Source: Crocodylus rhombifer (taxonomy: Eukaryota > Chordata > Crocodylia > Crocodylidae). Taken from it: a DNA stretch of 64,000 bases. Shown in pieces: positions 25,050 through 36,990 of this stretch (position 1 is its first letter; the number at the start of each line of letters is the position of its first letter). Below the pieces are notes generated by a model. The model made no database searches. It saw only the letters and a program-made list of their open reading frames with translations, and was not told where the DNA came from. The stretch spans positions 201,736 through 265,735 of the forward strand of contig JAVSML010024356.1 of assembly GCA_038503035.1 (NCBI GenBank), given 5' to 3'. The position numbers were made by a program, and so were the translations under genes.

Positions 25050-26030
25050 AGCTCGGAAGCAAAGGGTAGTTATCAACAGGTTTGTGTCAGAATGGCAGGA
25101 GGTTTCTAGTGGACTCCTACAGAGATCTGTCTTGTACCTAGTGCTATTCAATGCGTTTATTAACTGCTGGCACAGAAAACTTCTGGAGCAAGTTTATAGA
25201 TGGCATGCAAGTAGAAAGGTTTCAGAACATGTTGGAGGATGTGAGCACAATTCAGAAGGATCTTGGCAGATTGGAAAGCTGGGCTACAGCTAAAAAGATG
25301 AAGTTCAACGTTGACAAGTGCAAAGTGCTACACCTCAGGAGGAATAATCAAAAATAGAAAATGGGGGACACTTGGCTGGATAAGCCCTAAGGATAAGTAC
25401 CTGGGAGTCTTTATAGACAGCAGACTCTTTACAAGGCTGCAGTATAATGAAGCCACACAAAGGCCAATGTGGTTTTGGGGTTCATCAACAGAAGTATTAG
25501 GTGCAAGACCTGGAAGATGACAGTGCCTCTGCTCGGCACCGGTTAGGCCTCATCTGGAGTACTGTGTGTAGTTTTGGGCTCTGTATTTTAAAAAAAGGAT
25601 GTGGAAAAGTTAGACAGGGTCCAGCAGTGGGCAACAAATGATCAAGTGCTTGGAAGGCAAGTCATACAAGGAGAGGCTGAAGGAGCTATGCATGTTTAAC
25701 TTGTGGAAAAGGTGCTTAAGAGAGGACATGATGGCAGTTTTGAAATACCTGAAGAGATGCTATAAAGAAGAAGGAAAGCATCTTCTCTCTTGCTGCACAG
25801 AGAAGAATGTGGACCAACTCCCTGAAGTTGAGTGTGTCAATTTAGATTGGATACTATGCAATAAACTTCACTGTGAGAATAGTGAGGCAGTGGAATAAAC
25901 TGCCTGGGGAAGCTGTGGATTCTCCATCACTGGAGGTGTTCAAGAAGAGGTTGGATAGCCACTGGTCAGGAATGACCTAAGCATAGATATGCTTATTTTC
26001 TACCATGGGTAGACTGTGGGAGGCCTAGAT
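25050..26030 (+). mobile_element. CR1 LINE fragment, moderately old
   Basis: The reading frames, broken by several shifts, give VVINRFVSEWQEV, then the block corresponding to [14 protein letters not shown] (here GLLQRSVLYLVLFN), then LESWATAKKMKFNVDKCKVLHL and KDKYLGVFIDSRLF, then YKERLKELCMFNLWKRCLREDMM. The tail block (W-x-KLPGEAVDSPSLEVFKKRLDSH type) is readable near 25890-25960. The FADD catalytic block is replaced by a short deleted and rearranged stretch at about 25175-25230. It belongs to a different CR1 subfamily from the copy at 22058, and its divergence is intermediate. Confidence 0.85.
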
Positions 26031-26223
26031 GCAAAGAGTCCAGCACTGGAGTGGGGGGTAGAGGTGGCAAGCAGCTGGAAGCTACCGGCTGTGGTGGTGT
26101 GGAGTCACCGACACTAGGTGCCCTGCAGGAGGGACCATAGCCACTCTGCCTGGCTCTGTGGGGCCCCCCCAAAGCACAGGACCCAGAGCAGTCACCCCAA
26201 TTTGCCCCCCCCCCCCCAGGACA

Positions 26224-26865
26224 GCCCTGGTTGTTGTGATCCCTGCCTTACTGTATGGAGCCAAGAAGTGGACAACGTACAGGAGACACCCCAAGTCATT
26301 GGACAAGTACCATCAATGCTGCCTGCAGAAGATCCTTTGAATCTGGTGAGAAGACAGATGCACCAACATTAGCATCCTTTTGCAAGCAAACACCAGGAGC
26401 ACAGAGGCAATGATCATCTGACATCAACTTTGCTGGGCCAGCCACATCACCCGGATGTCTGACTTAACTCCTGAAGCAAGTTTTATTTTCCCAGCTCAGT
26501 CAAGGAGTATGCTCATGAGGAGGGTAGAGAAAGTACTTACATCCTCAAGGCCAGCTTGAAAAAATCATCACTGGCATCAACTCATGGTAGACTACTGCCC
26601 AGGACTGCCCCAAATGGAGGAAGAGTTGGTTCCAAAGGTCTCAATACTTTGAAACCTTAAGATGACAAGAGAAGACTGAAATATTGGGAGTGGCAAAACA
26701 GTGCATTTTGGACTGAATCAAGAATCTGGAGCCACCCACCCCTCATGGAAACACATGCCCGAGCTGCAGCAGAGTCTGTTGATCCTAGATCAGTCTAATC
26801 AGCCATCTTTGAACCCACAGATAAGACAATCATCCTCGACTGCGAGGGACTGCCAAAGATTTACT
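26224..26865 (+). mobile_element. LINE 3' fragment with C-terminal zinc-finger remnant
   Basis: The sequence is homologous to the 3' part of the LINE at 35053-37192. Shared blocks are VIPALLYGAKKWTTYRRHPKS, the QANT-x-S-x-EAMII region, the ISSW-x-TTAQD-x-PKWRK block, and the CPSCSRVC half of a zinc finger followed by H...H and a stop at 26822-26824. In-frame stops interrupt the finger here. The copy starts abruptly after a C14-16 run and GC-rich patch at about 26205-26220. Sequence similarity ends shortly after 'tcatcctcgactgcgaggga'. The coding-like 158-codon frame at 26701-27177 is a wrong-frame reading of this tail. Confidence 0.75.
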
Positions 26866-27748
26866 TACTTGCTGTTCTCTGTAGTGCCGGACAACCTAAC
26901 TGAAAAGAAAAATATTTATTCTAGGGAAGAATATAGGGAGATAGAAACTAAATCAAAAGAAAGACTTTCTCCTATTTTCACTGTACACAGTAAGGAACTA
27001 AATGGACACAGTAGGAGTGTCGTCACCCTACCATTACAATCTCTGGGTGGTACTATGTATCCATTAATAGCCCTAGCACACAAATACAACTTGTACTTTT
27101 CCTGTGTGGGCATACACAGGATACAAACTAAGGCTGGGGCCAGCAGCATGAGTTTAAATGGTATAAAAAACATTTAGGAGAGAAAGGTCTGAAAAGTGGA
27201 GCCCTATACCAAACAGTACAGAACGGGGTAGGCAGTTATTTGGGCCCTGTGAGCCACAGTGAGTTTTGCTGAACTGTCACAGGCTGGGCCAGCACTTGCC
27301 CCAGTCCCCTGTGCAACAGGTCACCAAAAGTCCCTATGTGGGATGGGGCTGCGGGCAGGCAGGGACCAGTGTTCAGGAGTGGGATGGATGGGCAAGGCTG
27401 GGATCACACAGCAGGTCACAAGGCAGTGACAGCATGGGGCTGGGGCACAGCAGTGATCCGCTGCCTCAGCCCTGGCCCTGGCCCCAGCCCCAACTTATCA
27501 CTGACCCAATATCCCAGACCCAGCCCTGGCCCCAGATGCAGATCCCAGCCTGCTCAGCCACACACCCTGCCTGTTCAGCTCCCAACTGGTCTCCATGAAG
27601 CAGTGGATCATGGAGCAATGACAGCACAGGGCCATTTGAGAATGGTGAGTTTGCTAACTATCCAGATATTGCTATCTAATTAATAATACAAATGCGGGGG
27701 TAATTCAGGTCGAAAGGGGGAAGCACTTAGATCTCAACAATATTAATA
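26866..27748. other. Non-coding stretch with GC-rich block
   Basis: About 27260-27600 is GC-rich with repeated 'cagccctggcccc' motifs. It gives proline- and glutamine-rich open frames on the plus strand without domain character. No terminal repeats were found that would classify it. Confidence 0.35.
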
Positions 27749-27756
27749 TGATAATG

Positions 27757-27925
27757 CAGGGGTGGGCAAATTGAAGCCCGCCACGCCAGTCTATCCAGCC
27801 TGCAGGGCCCCTAAAAAATTTAGAAAATTACTATTCATCTGCCCCTGACTGCCTGTCATGCAGCCCTCGATGGCTTGCCAAAACTCAGTAAGCAGCCCTC
27901 TGCCCAAAATAATTGCCTGCCCCTG
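27757..27925. mobile_element. Short hAT MITE, copy 1
   Basis: The left end CAGGGGTGGGCAA and inverted right end CAGGGGCAGGCAA are hAT-type termini. The flanking 8-mers TGATAATG (27749-27756) and CGTTAATG (27926-27933) match at 6 of 8 positions. The 169-base element has the 'cagcctgcagggcccctaaaaa' style interior shared, in inverse orientation, with the copy at 34867-35044. Confidence 0.88.
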
Positions 27926-27933
27926 CGTTAATG

Positions 27934-28969
27934 GGTCAGAAAGTCTTGATGAAATATCAACTAAAATATGAGCTTGCCTTTACATAGACGAGAAAGATAA
28001 GGAAAAATTAAATGCAAATAAAAAGAGCCAAGAAAATTCACAGTTATGACTCTCACTCTGACCTAACATCTGACACCAGAAGATGCAGAACCACCACAAA
28101 TTCCAACTGTGATTAGTCCAAGATTCCCCCTGGAATCATGAGCACTCAGTACTTCTCAGGATTAATCTCTGCCCTGACAACACATATACCTATGGTAACA
28201 ACACACTATGTCCTCTGGAACACCTGAGCATAACCAGATTATGTAAGAACAAGCATAGAAACTCAACTCTGAACACCCTTCTTGTTACTGTTACCTTTAT
28301 GTAAATTGAGAGATGTTTGTGTTTCATTAACAAAACCAACTGCACTCAGTCACCTTTTCATGGTGTTACACCTGCAAGTTTCTACAATATCTAAATAATA
28401 GGTACTTGAAGAGCATTAATCAGTGTAGTATCTGAGTGTCATATATAACAATTACGATCTGTAGGGACATGCCCAGAAGAGGCTCTGCTCTTTGTTTCTC
28501 CAAAGTTCAGTAGTTCTTGTTTACTAAAATTTTGGGGTGTGGTGTGTTTTTTTCCCTCCCTTGTGATGTAATTCTTTATCTTTAGCTATGTCAAGAGGCT
28601 TTTGAAAAAAAGGAAAATCTTTTGGTTTGCTCTGAAAATGCGCTGGGTCTCTGCATCTTTTAAAGAAACTACTACAGGCAGCAGTGTTACAACCTAGAAC
28701 ATTCAGTCACTGGCTCAGGAACCTCATCAGCAGTAAAAGGTCATGAACTGAAAAGTAGCCTCCAATGTAGCTTAGCTCCAGTCCCACTAATGGCTTACCA
28801 AAACCAGGCTTTTGCATCAACACTGAAAGCACACTAGTGCGCTGTATAAAGAAGTGAATACAGAGAAGTAGGTAGGAATTATTAATGACTGAAATAGACA
28901 TTATTTTAAATCATTACCAAAATAGTGCATCTAGTTCTGATGTTCGCAATGTAAAAATAATACTGACAA
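27934..28969. other. Unique non-coding stretch
   Basis: I see no gene or recognisable repeat here. Confidence 0.5.
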
Positions 28970-29400
28970 ATTGTAAAAGGTTCAGAAGACAGCTAAAGAA
29001 GTCATCCAAGGTCTGGAATACCTGCCATAGTGCGACAGACTAGAACAACTCAACTTGTGTGGTAGACTAGAACAATTCAAAAGACAAAGTAAGGAAAATT
29101 ATTTAATCACAGTCCTCAAATATTTACTATGATACCAAAAAGGTCTTTAGGACATAAGATCCTATGGTTGGAAGCTGACACAATTTTTAAACAATAAGTC
29201 AGACTAGAAAAAGGTGCAAAAGTTTGCTGCTGGGGCAATTAAGCATTGGAAAAAAATAGTCTGAGGCTAAGGTGGGTTCTCCATCATTTGAGTCTTTACA
29301 TGAAGACTGGAGATCTTTCTACACAGTAGGCCCAATCAGAAGTTCAGAAAAATTCATATTGAGATTATGTTGTGAAATTCTGTAGCTCATATTATTCAGG
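28970..29400 (+). mobile_element. Ancient CR1/L3-like LINE tail
   Basis: The order of blocks resembles a CR1-group 3' end: a KGLEYLP-type stretch, 'tcctcaaatatttactatgat' (the FKYLKRCY region), a stretch with a lysine-rich core, and a final 'gggttctccatcatttgagtc' block corresponding to the GSPSLE-x-F motif. Many indels and no open frame. There is a short imperfect tandem duplication of 'agactagaacaa' near 29037-29075. The ends are approximate. Confidence 0.5.
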
Positions 29401-30827
29401 AAATCAGACATACTAGCCCTTTCTAGGTCTTATAAACTATGAGGGCACAGAGCATCACTATTATATTGTCAGTTGGTCTGAAACAGGGGAAGCTGCTATG
29501 CTTAAGAGAAGTAAGAGTTTCTATGCTGCCTCTACTATGGGATACGGGGAATTGCTCTAACCCACTATGGGGGATGAATGATCATTGTGGCTAGGTCCTC
29601 ATGTCAGAAGAAAAAAGTTCAATTTTCCAGTTGTTACCTGGATTCTTAAATCTTGCCTAGGTTCAGTTTAAGCCAGCTGTCTTTCTTCCATATGCTATCT
29701 ATTCTAGACATTTCAGTGCCTTTAGAAGAGTAGCTCTGAAACTGGGAAAAAGGCACTGTGGAGATGGATAAGTAAAGCAGCCAATGCTGTCTTACGACTT
29801 CTCCAAGAACTGCGGTAAACTTCATATGCGAGAAGCAGCTGCCCATTACAAACTTTGAGAAGAAAAAATAAAACTGACTAAACGCTTCACCATCCACTCT
29901 GGATAAGCAGGTGAAAATAACACTACATCACTGTCAGTGGTAAGGGCTGCAGAGATGATGAGTACTGTAAGCACTGAAGCTTGACCTCTGTCCTTAGCCA
30001 CAAGGAAGTCAACCCATCCATGTTATTTAAGTCAGGTCATGTCACATCCTGGGCTAAAGCCAGATTATAAATTATCCAAAATGTCAGAGAAAGGAAAGGT
30101 TAGAAATATTGTTTATATCAATTACTACCAAAAATACTTAAAAGTACTTGTATCAAGTACTTAAAAAAAAACCAACAACCTGTCCCCTTGATAATTTCTG
30201 TCATTAGCAGAATCCCTCATTAAAGGAACTGTTTCACAAGCCATGACTTAAACATTCATTAAAATTTCCAGTGTTGTCATGCTTCACAGTATATGTGGAG
30301 AAAGTTGAGAAGCTGTATACAATGAAATCATAGCCTTAAACTGTGAAGCATGCCAAGGCTGGACAACATAAAGTAAAGCAATGAAAATAAATATCTGCAA
30401 TAATCTTTCACTACCCTTATAAAAATGAGCAGACATGTACATTTGAAGTAAAATCAACTTTAAACAAATTGTTTCTGTTTGCAATAAATGCATTCTGCTT
30501 GACATGACAGAGTTGAGACTTAACTGAAATGTGAAAATTTAAGAATTGGATATTCACCAGGTAGAAACAAAACAAAAACAAAATATGTGCTAACACAATA
30601 GCAGTAATATTCTTAAGTCAGTGATTGACTAAGTGGTTAAAACTGACCACTTCTCATAAACATAAATGCAATTTGTAAAATTAGAAACGACATATGAACA
30701 GACATCACTTCACCTTCCATGAAAATGCAGCCAGCACGACTGAACAGCAGTGGGAAGCTGGAAAGTGAAGAATACTTTATCCAGTTAAAGTGACAGCAAA
30801 ATGTAGCGATGTAGGTAATCATCTACA
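29401..30827. other. AT-rich unique stretch
   Basis: No gene or clear repeat is seen. Confidence 0.5.
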
Positions 30828-31126
30828 CAGGGGTTCTCAAGCTTGTTAGACTTAAGGCACCAACTCAATGCACCATCTTAGTCTTCACTCTTTTTTTTGG
30901 CTGTGGAAAAATAATATAGTAATTCTTCTGTTGCAAAGAACTCGGAAAGACCACAAGAGAGGAGAATGTTTCTAATACTATGGATTCCTATTTGAAATTA
31001 ATGGATTTATCTTGTGAATCATATTTGCACACTTAACGGTACTAATATTGTATGGCACCTTATGATACCCGTGAAATGATCTCAGGGCACCAGAGACCTA
31101 CGCTGAAAAACTACCAAACCACTCTG
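30828..31126. mobile_element. hAT-Charlie-like fragment, copy 1
   Basis: The left end CAGGGGTTCTCAAGC and right end ...AACCACTCTG are Charlie-type. The interior blocks 'ttgcaaagaactc' and 'tttatcttgtgaatc...gcacac' are shared in the same order with the element at 47937-48225, which defines one family. I see no convincing target duplication. Confidence 0.65.
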
Positions 31127-31648
31127 GCAGATGACTAACTCTTGAGAATGGTGCTATGGCATCTTCAATAATCAAAACTGCTGAGGGTTCCAGTTTTAAA
31201 TTTACCATCAGAAAAGCAGGCCCTTAACATCTTAATAGGATACTGGTTCTATGCCAACTGAAAGGGAAACATTCAACTTACTAAATTCTAAAAACAGAAA
31301 TATTTTTCCAAACTACATTTTGTTTGGGAAACTGCCTTTTTTCCCCCCAAAATTTGGTGTTTGTGTGTGATTAAGGGAAAAAGGCTGGGAAACCACACAC
31401 ACAGCTCAACAGTATTCAAACATTTACTGCAACTGCTGCTCACACCCTGAAACACTGCACACAAATTAGCATTGTAGCCTACAGTTCACCATTTTCAAAA
31501 ACCTGAAAATAGAAAGTATGAAAATTATATACATCATTCATGTAGAGCTGACAGATATGCTGACTGTCCTCAGCATAGATATGGCTTTTCCATGCTTTCA
31601 CTTTTTACATAATCCCTGGAATCTCCCCAGATTTACTTTAATAAAATG

Positions 31649-32001
31649 CACGAGTGTCAAACATACAACCTGCAGGCCACATCCAGCCCGCAGAGCTCCT
31701 GGATGGCTGGATATATGGTAGAGGGGCGGGTAGTGATGGCATTGGCCCTGCAGCTCCATGAGCTGACACAGTAGCGAGAAGGCCGTGAGGGTGAATGCCA
31801 CTGTCTCTCACCTTGTCACCAAAATCATAGGCAGAGACCCATTCAGGACTTGTTTCGGTAGTGGCAGGGCATGCAGTGGTGGAATTGACCCCTGTGGCTC
31901 CCTGACCCAACACAGCAATTTGGGCAGCCATGAGGTTTGGTGCTTACGCTGGAGGAAGGTCCAGACCTGGCCCATGGAGACAACTGAGTTTCAAACACCT
32001 G
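31649..32001. mobile_element. Non-autonomous hAT element
   Basis: The left end CACGAGTGTCAAACATA and, inverted from the right, CAGGTGTTTGAAACTC are worn versions of the CAGGGGTGTCAAAC terminus. The flanks ATAAAATG (31641-31648) and GTTTAATG (32002-32009) match at 5 of 8 positions. It has 353 bases, a GC-rich interior and no transposase. Open frames on both strands run across it but carry no domain. Confidence 0.7.
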
Positions 32002-32009
32002 GTTTAATG

Positions 32010-34330
32010 TAATTATTAATGTAAACAATGTAAATGAGCATCAGCATTGAATGCGTTGGACAAGAGAATAAAATGAAGCAAGATCACTGAGCTGGAAAGA
32101 AGGTTCTGTAAGACTGAGTGCTACTTATTTATTTGTACTTAACAGGAAGACTATTTATTTTTCTGTCAGATACATGCTTATGACTGTCACCTTGAACCTG
32201 GAATACTGCAGTTAACACCAGATGAAGTCATACCTTAAAACCATTACCAGACTGAGAATTTACTCCCTATTTGGATTTTAAATGATAGATACTAGAAGAC
32301 CTATCTACATTAGCTACTACAGTAGTTAAGTGGCATTAAATGACGTCATTTGTTAAAGGGTATGCCTTGCAGAGAACGTTTTACAACTTTGTTTCATAAC
32401 CTCTGGTGGTCACCAGCCACCAATTTCTGGATAAAGTTTACGATGTTAGGTTCAACTGAGAAAGCCTGGAGAGTTCAGAATCTGGATTACTGAGCATATT
32501 TCTCTCCATTTTATGTCATGACAGCTGAGAATCTGGGATAGTCAAGCTAACCATTGCCAAACGTAAACGAGTGGGAAGACAGCGAAGCTTTGGAATTTGC
32601 TTCCCACCTTTGCTCAACAGATGCTCAAGGTCTTCACTGGTTCCTGGTAACTCAAGGGAAGTGCTTCACTAGCTACTGAAGACTACAGCCTAGCAGAAGT
32701 GGGTGCCAGCTAACTAGAACTATCTGACTGCTTGTTCTGGAGCTGGGATAATTCTCTATGCAGCATATTGAGCACAGAAGGTGTTTATTGACATTATTGT
32801 TCCAAGAAAGTTGAGGTTAACTGGGATTAAAAAAAAGAGTGGTTGTAGGGGGATGAGGTTTTCTGAAGAAGCCTTTTCAAGAGGTTTCTTTTAATTTTTG
32901 GCTCTTGTTCTATAAATGATTTTGATGTAGCCTATTGTTAGTTACTCTCAAGATACTTAAAACTCTGCAAATATCTATGCAAATCAAAATAAAAAAAAAG
33001 AGAAGCATTCATGGTTCTCTACAAAAAAGAAGAGAGTGTTGAATGGGTGAGATGTTTCTTTCTGGCAGGTGGCATGAGCTTTTTAATTTCTGTTTTAAGA
33101 GTTGTGAATTAAGAATATTAGAAATAAGGAACTTATGGCAGTGAGGACTGAAGAAGCTAAAGTTATGAAACAGGCAGATGAAAAGGTGAGTTTCTATTAC
33201 GGGTTTTTAAAGAAAGCAAATTTACAGTGATGATGATAGCCAGATTCACACAGTTGGGAAGTAAACAACATGGTTAATTTAAATTACTAGATTTTGAAAA
33301 TGAGGAGATGCGAGTGAAATCTGAGTCAGTGGACTTCTGGGTTGATATGTTCCCGTTACCAAGAGTTAGTGAAGTATAGGGTGTCAGAATAGAGCCTTTA
33401 TTTTACGTTTAAAGTAGTCAAAATACAAGAAGAGAGCTACCATAACAAAGGGAATGTGATGCTTAGAGCTGCCTTTGTAACTAAGGAGGACAGGGCAGAA
33501 GAAAAGGAAGTAAACTTAAGTATCTGTCCTGTCTGTTTTAGATACTTAATGGCTTCCATGACCTCTCTCTCTCAATGAAGCAAAATCAGGACAGAAAGGA
33601 GCCTAAAACGACGCTATTTGATGGTGTAAGCTGTCTCTAACTCACCAGTTTGGTCCACAACAAACGCTCCGACTAGATTTAACCTCACAGTGTAACATGT
33701 AACAATGTAACAGCAGCCCTACAAAAAAAATAACACAATCATATATTCATGCCCTCAGCCTCCATGTTTTCTGGACCTTCAGACATCCCTAGAGCTTGTA
33801 TTATTCCAATCACTTTCCTATAGCCTTCCACAGCCTCTCCCTTGTCCCCAAGTCAGAACTCTCTTATGTGCTGGCTAGGACTTTCCCAGCCTGAGGTTTG
33901 CTGCTCCTTGGTCCCACTCTCAAATCCTTAAAGGGGAAGACTGTTACAGGCGGTGATAAACAAGCACAGAGGCTAAGAAATTAAAAGATCAAGTCCAATA
34001 CAAGAGGCAAATACATACGAAAGGACAGTGTCAGTACAACAGATTGCTTTTAAGCCACTTACAAATTGTCTGGATAAACAGCAGACTTTCAGAGATCCAT
34101 TAGTTGACATGTACTGTAAGTGATTTTTCCTTCAAATTTTTTCTGGAAAACTTCTCAGATATAGCACTGATCCATTGTTCCATAACAGACTTCCTTTGCC
34201 TTCTTATTTTTACTTGGACATGGTTAATGTTGAAAATCTGGATTCCAACCAATACAGAGTTTTATTAAATAGTAGTAAGAAAGCAGTGGACATTAAAAAT
34301 TATTTAAAAGTTTGCAGTTTGTGTAAGAAT
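32010..34330. other. AT-rich unique stretch
   Basis: I recognise no gene or repeat in these 2.3 kb. Confidence 0.5.
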
Positions 34331-34440
34331 TAGTGCTGTAAAATGATTTAGAAATTTGATTGCGATTAGCTGCACAATTAAAAAAAATAGTCGCAATTAA
34401 TCATGATTTTAAATCGCACAGCTAAAAGCTCAAATTATGC
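34331..34440. mobile_element. hAT fragment with GATTAA/ATCGC core
   Basis: The left end TAGTGCTGTAAAATGATT and the following 'gattgcgattagctgcac' and 'cgcaattaatcatgatttt' blocks fit a widespread vertebrate hAT type whose subterminal part is rich in ATTAATCGC motifs. No right terminus is found before the G-run and CR1 that follow, so it is probably truncated. Confidence 0.55.
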
Positions 34441-34678
34441 ACAGAAAAGCTCAAAATTATGCAGGTACTTTGTATGGTTGGGAGGGCAGGTGTGGGGGCT
34501 GTGGGTGTGTGTGTAGGGTTTGAAGCCTGGGGGGGGGGGGGGGCAAAATGCCCTGACAGAGTGCAGGGTACTGTGGGGCAGCAGAAGGGCTGTGGTTTGG
34601 GAGTGAGGGACAGGGGTAGGGAACAGGCATATCATTGTCCCTTTGAGAGTCATAGTACCTACCCCACAACAGGTGTCA
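34441..34678. repeat. G-rich segment with a G15 run
   Basis: A short GT repeat (about 34503-34514) is followed by fifteen G at 34529-34543. The surrounding sequence is purine-rich. It may be the interior of the hAT starting at 34331. Assembly errors are likely at the G run. Confidence 0.5.
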
Positions 34679-34858
34679 CAATCACAGAAATTAAGGGCTG
34701 GAAGAGACCTCAAAAGATTGAGTCCAACCCTACTTCGCTAGGCAGAAATACTGCTGAGATCAAATGATCCCAGCAAATTGTCCGTCTAGTCTCCTCTTGA
34801 AGACTTCCAAGGTTAGGGACTGCACCACCTCCTTGGGAAGTTTTTCAACACCACCAAA
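34679..34858 (-). mobile_element. CR1 3'-end fragment, minus strand
   Basis: It begins with the CR1 terminus read in reverse ('atcacagaaattaagggctggaagagacc'). It then encodes on the minus strand PKEVVQSLTLEVFKRRLDGQFAG, the conserved CR1 C-terminal block. Only the last 180 bases of the element are present. It abuts the zinc-finger LINE cluster; its 5' limit is approximate because sequence of the older LINE seems to resume shortly before 34859. Confidence 0.8.
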
Positions 34859-34866
34859 ATCTAAGC

Positions 34867-35044
34867 CAGGACAGGCAATTATTTTGGGTGGAAGGCCGCA
34901 TACTGAGTTTTGGCAAGCCATCAAGGGCTGCATGATAGGCAGCCAGGGGCAGATAAATATTAAATTTTTTAGGGGCCCCGCAGACCGGATAGAATGGCCT
35001 GGTGGGCTGCATCCAGCCCTCGGACCGCATTTTACCCACCCCTG
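34867..35044. mobile_element. Short hAT MITE, copy 2, nested
   Basis: The ends CAGGACAGGCAATTATTTT and, inverted, CAGGGGTGGGTAAAAT are hAT-type. The flanking 8-mers ATCTAAGC (34859-34866) and GTCTAAGC (35045-35052) match at 7 of 8 positions, so the ends are secure. It is the inverse-orientation relative of 27757-27925: the blocks 'ttggcaagccatcaagggctgc' and 'aggggccc' are shared. It interrupts the older LINE. Confidence 0.92.
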
Positions 35045-35135
35045 GTCTAAGCACTCAGGAACCTTGAAACCTAAGGATGAAGGAGACCTGATCAAGGAAA
35101 AGGGAAGGAGCATTTTGAAGGAGCATTTTGAAGAC

Positions 35136-35378
35136 CATAGGCAACATGTGGAGGGGGGGGGCATGTGCCCCCCCCCCCCCCCGACAGTGAGCACTCTGGC
35201 TGTTAGGGGGCCACAGAGAGCGCTAGTGTCCCCTCCCCACCAAAAATTGGCTCCTGCCAGTGGCACTTTGGTGGCAGAAATGCCATATGTACTGCCTGGC
35301 TGCTGGGGGACCGCCCCGCCCCCAGTCACTGGCTAGCCACTAGGGGACCCCAGACTCAGGAGGCACCAGTCGCCTATG
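35136..35378. mobile_element. hAT-like element nested in the LINE
   Basis: The termini CATAGGCAACATGTGGAGG and, inverted, CATAGGCGACTGGTGCCTCC are flanked by TTGAAGAC (35128-35135) and TTGAAAAC (35379-35386), 7 of 8 matching. The duplication splits the LINE frame KEHFED. It contains nine G (35153-35161) and fifteen C (35168-35182) separated by six bases, a likely hairpin and likely sequencing trouble spot. It has 243 bases and no coding content. Confidence 0.9.
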
Positions 35379-36990
35379 TTGAAAACCTTTGTAGTCGAGA
35401 CTGTTATTGATTAGAGTGTTCTCAACTTCATTCATCTCACCCCAGTCAGATTAATCTCAGAATCCCTCCAACCCTTGATGAGGTGAAGAAAGCCATCATG
35501 CAGATGGAGAATGATAAGGCATCTGGAGCTGATGGAATCCCTGCCAAAATCTTCAAGTAGGTGGGGAGTCACAGCTCCCTGCCCTTATCTTAATGTTTTG
35601 GAATAATGAGGAAATACCAGATGACTATATTCTGACCGTGACAATCTTCAAGAAAGGAGACGAGTCTGACTATGGAAATTACAGAGGGATCACCTTGCTG
35701 TCCATCACTAGAAAGATCATTGCAAGAACCCTCCTGAACCATTTCCTTCCACTTGCTGAAGAGCTCCTCCTGGAATCTCACCATATAGTTTTAGGGCATC
35801 AAGAGACACAATTGTATGATCTTCACAGCTCTCCAGCTGCAGAAAAAATGCCAGGAACAACATAAATATCTTTACATGGCCTTCATTGACCTCATTAAAG
35901 CCTCTGACTCTGTCAACCAGCAAGCATTGTGGAGGATCCTTCTAAAGTACAGATGCCCATTGAAATTGGTCACCATTCTTTGCCTCCCTCATGACAGTAT
36001 GTGAGCAGTGGTTCTCAGTCACAAATTTATCCCAGACCTGTTTAAGGTTAAGATGAAAGTTAAGCAAGGCTGAGTCATCACTCCAACACTCTTCTCGATA
36101 TTCCTTAATGTGATGCGACATATGACCACCAACCAGCTTCCAGCTGGAACACAGCTAAACCACTGAATAGATGGCAACCTCTTTAATTCCAGCCAAAGCC
36201 AAGACCACTCCCAACCTCAATCATCGAGCTCCAGTGTGCTAATGATCCTATAGTGTGTGCTCACCTGGAAGCAGACCTTCAGGTAATCGTTGACATTTTT
36301 AGCTAGGTATACAAGAAAATGGGACTGACACTTAACTTTCAGAAGACTAAGGTCCTCCATCAACAAGCTCTTAATAAGCAGTCCCTAGCTCCAGGAATTC
36401 AGAATCACAGTGAGACTCTAGAGAACATTAAGTATATTCCATACCTCAGAAGACATCCCTCACAGAAGGCTGACATTGACAAAGAAATCTAACGTCACCT
36501 TGAAGGTGCAAATGCAGCCTTTGGATGCATGAGGAATTGGGTGTTTGAAGATCATAACATCAGGTCCAATATCAAGTTCATGGTTTATCAAGTAGTTGTG
36601 ATCCCCACCTTAATGTACAGAGCTGAGACGTGGACAACATACAGGAGACATCTCAAGCTGCTGGAGAAGTATCATCAGTGCTGCCAGATGCACTAACATT
36701 AGCTTCCTCTCACAAGCAAACACCATGAGCAGCAAGGCAATGATCATCCAACATCAAATTTACTAGACTGGTCATGTTGTTTGGATGTCTGACTCCACTC
36801 TCCTGAAGCAAATTTTATTCTCCCAGTTCAGTCAAGAGGAGGGCAGAGAAAGCGTTTCAAGGACTTCCTCAAGGGCAACTTGAAAAAATGCATCACTGAC
36901 ATCAGCTCATGGAAGACTACTGCCCAGGACCACCCAAAATGGAAGAAACATCTGCTACACAGATCTCAGTACTTCGAAACCTTACAATGA

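Noticed and set aside
26701..27177. 158-codon plus-strand frame
   Set aside because: Its first part is a wrong-frame reading of the LINE tail; the rest has no signature.
34760..35336. 189-190-codon frames on both strands
   Set aside because: They traverse CR1, hAT, LINE and a second hAT with a C15 run, so they cannot be one gene.
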